Origin: Maribacter sp.
GTDB taxonomy: Bacteria; Bacteroidota; Bacteroidia; Flavobacteriales; Flavobacteriaceae
Direction: 5' to 3'
Length of the DNA: 36,586 nucleotides
NCBI GenBank assembly: GCA_020629415.1
Contig: JAHDDL010000008.1
Location: 22,327-58,912, forward strand
Numbering within the stretch: position 1 is the first letter of the stretch; each line of letters begins with the position of its first letter. Below the pieces are notes generated by a model, which worked only from the letters and a program-made list of their open reading frames with translations, searched no databases and was not told where the DNA came from. The position numbers and the translations under genes were made by a program. This document shows, piece after piece, positions 32,784 to 36,586 of the stretch.

Positions 32784-33524
32784 ATGATGAAAAAGTATAT
32801 CGTTAGTGCGATGTGTTTTTTGTTTTTCGTTGCATGTATGCAAGAGAAAAAGCAAACATCAAAAACGGTTTTGAACGATGAAGCTGAAATTGTTGTTGAT
32901 GATTGGCAAATATTGTTCAATGGTACTTCATTGGATCAGTGGAAAGAGTTTAAAACAGACGGTATTAGTGATGCTTGGAGAATAGAAGGTGATGCTTTGG
33001 TATACACGCCACCTGAAGATGAAGAGCATAAAAATCATGATCTTGTTACAAGGCAAAAATTTACCAATTTTGTTCTAACGTTAGATTGGAAAATATCAGA
33101 GGCAGGTAATAGCGGTGTTTTTTGGGGTATTAGCGAGGATGAAAAATTTGGAACGGGGTATCAAACCGGACCTGAAATTCAAATATTGGATAATCATAAG
33201 CATCCAGATGCAATGGTAGGTACAAACCGTCAAGCGGGTGCATTGTACGATATGGTTTCTCCTTCAAAAGATGTTACCAAACCAATAGGTGAGTGGAATA
33301 CTATGACCATTTCTGTCAATTACAAAGAGCAAAAAGGTAGTGTAATTTTGAATGGTATAGAAACGGTAACCTTTCCGTTAGCAAATGAAGAATGGAATGC
33401 CATGGTGGCAACATCAAAATTTGCTGAATGGGACGGATTTGGGGATTACACCACGGGTAAAATAGGATTGCAGGACCACGATAATAAGGTATGGTTCAGA
33501 AATATAAAAATTAAACAACTTTAA
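32784..33524 (+). CDS. DUF1080 lipoprotein (3-keto-disaccharide hydrolase family), copy 1
   Basis: About 246 aa. The leader MMKKYIVSAMCFLFFVAC ends in a lipobox-like FVAC (Cys18), so it is an envelope lipoprotein. The DUF1080 jelly-roll begins at ILFNGTSLDQW (43-53) and continues with LDWKISEAGNSGVFWGIS, TGPEIQILDNHKHPDA, RQAGALYDMVSPSKDV, GEWNTMTI and GKIGLQDHDNKVWFRNIKI, the full set of family blocks. The family is named for 3-keto-disaccharide hydrolase activity; some members are lyases or hydratases on 3-keto-glycosides. The frame is open from a TTG at 32778, but ATG 32784 or 32787 is more likely. It follows the isomerase stop by 7 bp. Confidence 0.9.
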   Translation: MMKKYIVSAMCFLFFVACMQEKKQTSKTVLNDEAEIVVDDWQILFNGTSLDQWKEFKTDGISDAWRIEGDALVYTPPEDEEHKNHDLVTRQKFTNFVLTLDWKISEAGNSGVFWGISEDEKFGTGYQTGPEIQILDNHKHPDAMVGTNRQAGALYDMVSPSKDVTKPIGEWNTMTISVNYKEQKGSVILNGIETVTFPLANEEWNAMVATSKFAEWDGFGDYTTGKIGLQDHDNKVWFRNIKIKQL

Positions 33525-33537
33525 ATTGCATTAGGTG

Positions 33538-34359
33538 ATGATAAAGAATACTACATTAATTATGTTCGGAGCTATATTGGTTTTGGGGTCTTGCCAAGAA
33601 AAAGTAACTACCGATGTTGTTGAAACTATGCAGGCTAAAGATAGTGTTATAGTTTATGAGGAATATATGGGCGAAGAGCCTACCAAGCCCGAGCAAACCG
33701 AATTTTACGAGCCTAAAGTGCCAGTTGTAAAGCCTGGTAGTACTGGGACTGCCCCAAGTGATGCCATTGTTCTTTTTAACGGTACTGACTTAAATAATTG
33801 GATAAGTACAAATGATAGTACGGCTGCTAAATGGCACTTGAACAAAGATGGTAGTATGACGGTTAATGATAAGACCGGAAACATACAGACCAAACAGAAT
33901 TTTGGTGATGTGCAATTGCATATAGAATGGAAATCTCCGTTACCAGTTCAGAGAGAAGGGCAGAACAGAGCAAATAGTGGTGTGTTTTTAAATGGTTTGT
34001 ATGAAGTTCAAGTATTAGATCAAAATGATAACCCAACCTATGTAAATGGGCAAGTAGGTTCTATATACAAGCAATACGTGCCCTTGGCTATGGCTTCTGT
34101 ACCAACAGGGGAATGGAATACTTATGATATTGTTTATCATGCGCCAGTATTCAATAAAGACGGCGGTAAAATAAAATCTGGCACTATTACCGTAATCCAT
34201 AATGGCGTGTTGGTACAAGACCACGTTGAACTGAAAGGTACTACGCCTTATATTGGGTGGCCTAAAAACCCCGCTCATGGCAAAGGTCCTTTAATGTTAC
34301 AAGATCACGGCGACGATAGTCGCGTAAGTTTTAGAAATATTTGGGTAAGGGAACTTTAA
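33538..34359 (+). CDS. DUF1080 lipoprotein (3-keto-disaccharide hydrolase family), copy 2
   Basis: About 273 aa, with a clear lipobox LGSC (Cys19) after MIKNTTLIMFGAILV. A Pro/Glu-rich linker of about 50 residues precedes the DUF1080 domain (VLFNGTDLNNWIS, VQLHIEWKSP, NRANSGVFLNGLYEVQVLD, GEWNTYDIVYH, GPLMLQDHGDDSRVSFRNIWV). The domain differs enough from copy 1 to suggest another step or substrate, for example lyase versus hydratase. The frame is open from a GTG at 33535; I take the ATG at 33538. It starts 13 bp after copy 1 and closes the operon, with a hairpin at 34378-34417 behind it. Confidence 0.9.
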   Translation: MIKNTTLIMFGAILVLGSCQEKVTTDVVETMQAKDSVIVYEEYMGEEPTKPEQTEFYEPKVPVVKPGSTGTAPSDAIVLFNGTDLNNWISTNDSTAAKWHLNKDGSMTVNDKTGNIQTKQNFGDVQLHIEWKSPLPVQREGQNRANSGVFLNGLYEVQVLDQNDNPTYVNGQVGSIYKQYVPLAMASVPTGEWNTYDIVYHAPVFNKDGGKIKSGTITVIHNGVLVQDHVELKGTTPYIGWPKNPAHGKGPLMLQDHGDDSRVSFRNIWVREL

Positions 34360-34377
34360 TATTTTTATCAATTATAG

Positions 34378-34417
34378 ATTAAGGGGCAGACAAGAACAAT
34401 TTTGTATGCTCCTTAAT
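34378..34417 (+). terminator. Possible terminator-like hairpin after the DUF1080 pair
   Basis: ATTAAGGGGCA (34378-34388) pairs with TGCTCCTTAAT (34407-34417) with one G-T pair, and ACAA pairs with TTGT inside the loop. No T-run follows, so it is a weak terminator candidate or an mRNA 3' hairpin. Confidence 0.45.
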
Positions 34418-34437
34418 TATTTAAGTAGGGTAAGTTG

Positions 34438-34471
34438 TTTAACGTATAATTTTTCAATTACCTTACCTTTG
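34438..34471 (+). promoter_or_regulatory. Putative promoter of the yicC-gmk-nadD operon
   Basis: TACCTTTG (34464-34471) is an exact TAnnTTTG -7 box, with TTTA (34438-34441) as a -33 candidate 22 bp upstream. The ATG at 34493 is 21 bp further on. Confidence 0.5.
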
Positions 34472-34492
34472 TCTTAATCTTAAAAAGTATTT

Positions 34493-35350
34493 ATGATTCA
34501 ATCGATGACCGGCTTCGGAAAGCATGTAGTTCAATTACCTAATAAAAAAATTACGGTAGAAATAAAATCGCTTAATAGTAAGAGTATTGATTTAAATGCA
34601 CGTATGCCCTCAAGTTATCGTGAGAAAGAATTGGAATTAAGAAAATTGGTAGCTAATTCATTATTGCGCGGTAAGGTAGATTTTAACCTGTATGTTGAAC
34701 TCACCGGTAATGAAACCTCTACCCAGGTCAATGAAGTAGCTGTTAAACAATATATGGGCCAGTTGAAAAATATTGCCGATGGTGATGACCTTAGATTGTT
34801 AGAAATGGCATTGCGTTTTCCAGATGCCATGAAAACAGATAAAGATGATATTGACGAATCTGAATATGAGGCTATTAAAGAGGCGTTAAAAGGGGCTTTG
34901 GTAGAAATTAATATGTTTAGGTCTGAAGAGGGCAGTGTTTTAGAAAAAGATTTTTTAGCGAGAATAGCTTCTTTGGAGAAGTTGCTAGAAAAGGTAATTG
35001 CTATTGATCCAGACAGACAGGCAACAATACGTGAGCGTTTAGAAAAAGCGGTTCAGGATATAAAGGCAGATGTTGATGCAAACAGGTTTGAACAAGAGCT
35101 TATATACTATTTAGAAAAGTATGATATTACAGAGGAGAAAGTTCGCTTGGCAAATCATTTGGATTACTTCAGTAAAACGTTACAATCAGACGATAGTAAT
35201 GGTAAAAAATTAGGTTTTATATCTCAAGAAATTGGTCGTGAAATTAATACGATCGGGTCTAAGGCCAATTTTGCCCCAATGCAGCAGCTTGTGGTACAGA
35301 TGAAAGACGAGCTTGAGAAAATAAAAGAACAAATGTTAAACGTACTATAG
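34493..35350 (+). CDS. YicC-family endoribonuclease
   Basis: A 285-aa YicC/YloC family protein. The N-terminal MIQSMTGFGK and ITVEIKSLNSKSIDLNARMP are the family signature, and the C-terminal DUF1732 block is complete (HLDYFSKTL, GKKLGFISQEIGREINTIGSKAN). YicC homologues act as endoribonucleases on small RNAs or mRNAs. Normal length. The stop codon is followed without any gap by the gmk start, so the two are coupled, an arrangement that is widely conserved. Confidence 0.95.
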   Translation: MIQSMTGFGKHVVQLPNKKITVEIKSLNSKSIDLNARMPSSYREKELELRKLVANSLLRGKVDFNLYVELTGNETSTQVNEVAVKQYMGQLKNIADGDDLRLLEMALRFPDAMKTDKDDIDESEYEAIKEALKGALVEINMFRSEEGSVLEKDFLARIASLEKLLEKVIAIDPDRQATIRERLEKAVQDIKADVDANRFEQELIYYLEKYDITEEKVRLANHLDYFSKTLQSDDSNGKKLGFISQEIGREINTIGSKANFAPMQQLVVQMKDELEKIKEQMLNVL

Positions 35351-35932
35351 ATGAAAGGTGGAAAACTAATCATTTTTTCTGCGCCCTCAGGAAGTGGAAA
35401 AACAACCATTGTACGCCATTTATTGGCACAGCCAGAATTGAATTTGGCTTTTTCGGTATCTGCAACTTCACGCCCAAGAAGGGGAAAGGAAAAGAACAAA
35501 GAGCATTATTATTTCATGTCGGTTTCAGAATTTAAGAATCATATTAAGAACGATGATTTTCTGGAGTGGGAAGAGGTGTATAGAGATAACTTTTACGGTA
35601 CGTTAAAAAGTGAGGTGGAACGGCTTTGGGCAGAAGGCAAGAACGTTATTTTTGATATTGATGTTGTTGGCGGATTACGAATTAAAAAGAAATTTCCTGA
35701 ACAGACCTTGGCGGTTTTTGTAAAACCCCCTAGCGTTGATGAACTTAAAATAAGACTTAAAAAGAGGAGTACAGAAAGTGAGGACAAAATAAATATGCGT
35801 ATTGCAAAGGCATCGGTAGAATTGGCGACGGCACCTCAATTTGATAAGATTATTAAAAATTATGATCTTGATGTGGCTTTAAAAGAAGCGGTGGATCTAG
35901 TAGCAAATTTTGTTTCTGAAGACAAAGACTAG
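35351..35932 (+). CDS. gmk: Guanylate kinase
   Basis: A 193-aa cytoplasmic kinase converting GMP to GDP. The P-loop is SAPSGSGKTT (10-19, Lys17), and the GMP-binding part SATSRPRRGKEKNKEHYYF, with the following FLEWEEVYRDNFYGT and IFDIDVVGGLRIKK, matches the family. Length is typical. It abuts yicC and is followed by nadD after 6 bp, so the three probably form one operon. Confidence 0.97.
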   Translation: MKGGKLIIFSAPSGSGKTTIVRHLLAQPELNLAFSVSATSRPRRGKEKNKEHYYFMSVSEFKNHIKNDDFLEWEEVYRDNFYGTLKSEVERLWAEGKNVIFDIDVVGGLRIKKKFPEQTLAVFVKPPSVDELKIRLKKRSTESEDKINMRIAKASVELATAPQFDKIIKNYDLDVALKEAVDLVANFVSEDKD

Positions 35933-35938
35933 TATGTT

Positions 35939-36523
35939 ATGAAGAAGGTAGGATTATACTTTGGTACCTTTAACCCTATTCATATAGGTCATTTAGTCAT
36001 TGCGAACCATATGGTAGAGTTTTCTGATTTGGATGAGGTTTGGTTCGTAGTTACCCCACAAAGTCCGTTTAAGGTCAAGAAAACGCTTTTAGACAACCAT
36101 CAAAGATTTGAGATGGTTTATGAAGCCACAAAAGACTACGATAGGTTAAAACCTAGTAATATTGAATTTAACTTGCCCCAGCCGAATTATACGATAAATA
36201 CCCTTGTTCATTTGGGGGAAAAGTACCCAAATGGATATGAATTTTCATTGATAATGGGTGAGGATAATTTAAAAGGGCTGCATAAATGGAAGAATTATGA
36301 GGCTATTTTAGAACTGCATAACATTTATGTGTATCCTAGAATTTCAGAAGGCGCTATTGAGCATCAATTTCAAGACCATGAAAAGATACATCGGGTAAAT
36401 GCTCCTATTATGGAAATCTCTTCCACGTTTATACGAAAGGAGCATAAGAACGGTAAAAACATTAAGCCATTATTACCACCAGAAGTTTGGAAATATATGG
36501 ATGAAATGAATTTTTATCGCTAG
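35939..36523 (+). CDS. nadD: Nicotinate-nucleotide adenylyltransferase
   Basis: A 194-aa nucleotidyltransferase of NAD synthesis, joining nicotinate mononucleotide and ATP to deamido-NAD. The (H/T)xGH motif lies in GTFNPIHIGHLV (His15, His18), the product-binding FSLIMGEDNLKGLHKW block is complete, and the C-terminal ISSTFIRKE carries the ISSTxIR motif. Length is normal. It ends the yicC-gmk run; its TAG overlaps the stop of a converging gene. Confidence 0.96.
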   Translation: MKKVGLYFGTFNPIHIGHLVIANHMVEFSDLDEVWFVVTPQSPFKVKKTLLDNHQRFEMVYEATKDYDRLKPSNIEFNLPQPNYTINTLVHLGEKYPNGYEFSLIMGEDNLKGLHKWKNYEAILELHNIYVYPRISEGAIEHQFQDHEKIHRVNAPIMEISSTFIRKEHKNGKNIKPLLPPEVWKYMDEMNFYR

Positions 36524-36586
36524 TCAATTACATTCGCTTTGCGTAAGTTATCGGTAGCTAAGTAAACATCACCTTTATTATAATAC
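36520..36586 (-). CDS. 3' end of an unidentified gene (partial)
   Basis: A minus-strand frame comes in from the right edge and ends with TAG at 36522-36520; the last residues read LATDNLRKANVID. The frame has no internal stop over 21 codons and overlaps the nadD stop by two bases. The sequence is too short to identify a family. Confidence 0.55.
   Translation of the reverse strand, partial: YYNKGDVYLATDNLRKANVID

Noticed and set aside
1..36586. tRNA, rRNA, CRISPR, insertion sequences
   Set aside because: I found no cloverleaf with a T-loop signature, no rRNA motif, no regularly spaced repeats and no transposase or integrase frame.

Overview
The window reads as chromosome of a marine-type flavobacterium (Bacteroidota, Flavobacteriaceae; Maribacter or Zobellia-like, by overall protein impression only). 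The DNA is AT-rich, starts are preceded by A-rich leaders such as AAACAACAACAAA rather than Shine-Dalgarno boxes, several promoters show the Bacteroidota -7 element TAnnTTTG, and the families present (Reg_prop kinase, LytS/LytTR pair with TPRs, DUF1080 lipoproteins, BrxA/B, DUF3109) are typical of that phylum. I see no rRNA, tRNA, CRISPR array, transposase or integrase.

Layout. 1-4007: tail of an unknown gene, a HemJ/CopD-like membrane protein, and a large Reg_prop sensor kinase on the minus strand. 4008-4631: mostly non-coding, with one strong terminator and one doubtful ORF. 4632-9578: a plus-strand run of NtrY-like kinase, enoyl-CoA hydratase, an unrecognised secreted protein and a PA0069-type radical SAM protein. 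9863-13262: a membrane glycosyltransferase, then HD hydrolase, PlsC acyltransferase and bacilliredoxin on the minus strand. 13393-18406: DjlA-like co-chaperone, HupE-like membrane protein, dCMP deaminase, S41 protease, a small membrane protein, MarC and DUF3109. 18399-21121: a LytTR regulator and TPR histidine kinase. 21122-23016: small secreted or membrane proteins, candidate microproteins and strong hairpins. 34493-36523: yicC-gmk-nadD housekeeping run, then the end of an unknown minus-strand gene.

The most interesting part is 23017-34359. It combines two paralogous GMC flavoprotein dehydrogenases, both keeping a Cys triad like the 3Fe-4S site of FAD-glucose dehydrogenase, one gluconate-2-dehydrogenase subunit-3-like partner with a twin-arginine leader, three different xylose-isomerase-like TIM barrels, a Gfo/Idh/MocA oxidoreductase, two DUF1080 (3-keto-disaccharide hydrolase family) lipoproteins, and a DinB-fold and an ASCH protein. 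Together these suggest an envelope pathway that oxidises the sugar of a glycoside (probably at C3), cleaves the keto-glycoside by elimination and hydration instead of a classical glycoside hydrolase, isomerises the product and reduces it in the cytoplasm. The substrate, the electron acceptor and the regulator are not evident from the sequence: there is no cytochrome c, SusC/D pair or transporter next to the genes. Shared leader motifs and dyads in the two divergent promoter regions (26379-26551 and 31563-31723) suggest co-regulation.

Other points for a second look: a near-perfect palindrome that reaches into the start codon at 8505, a 20-bp perfect hairpin across the stop codon at 23017, tandem 19-bp repeats before the HemJ-like gene, and several unlisted short ORFs.
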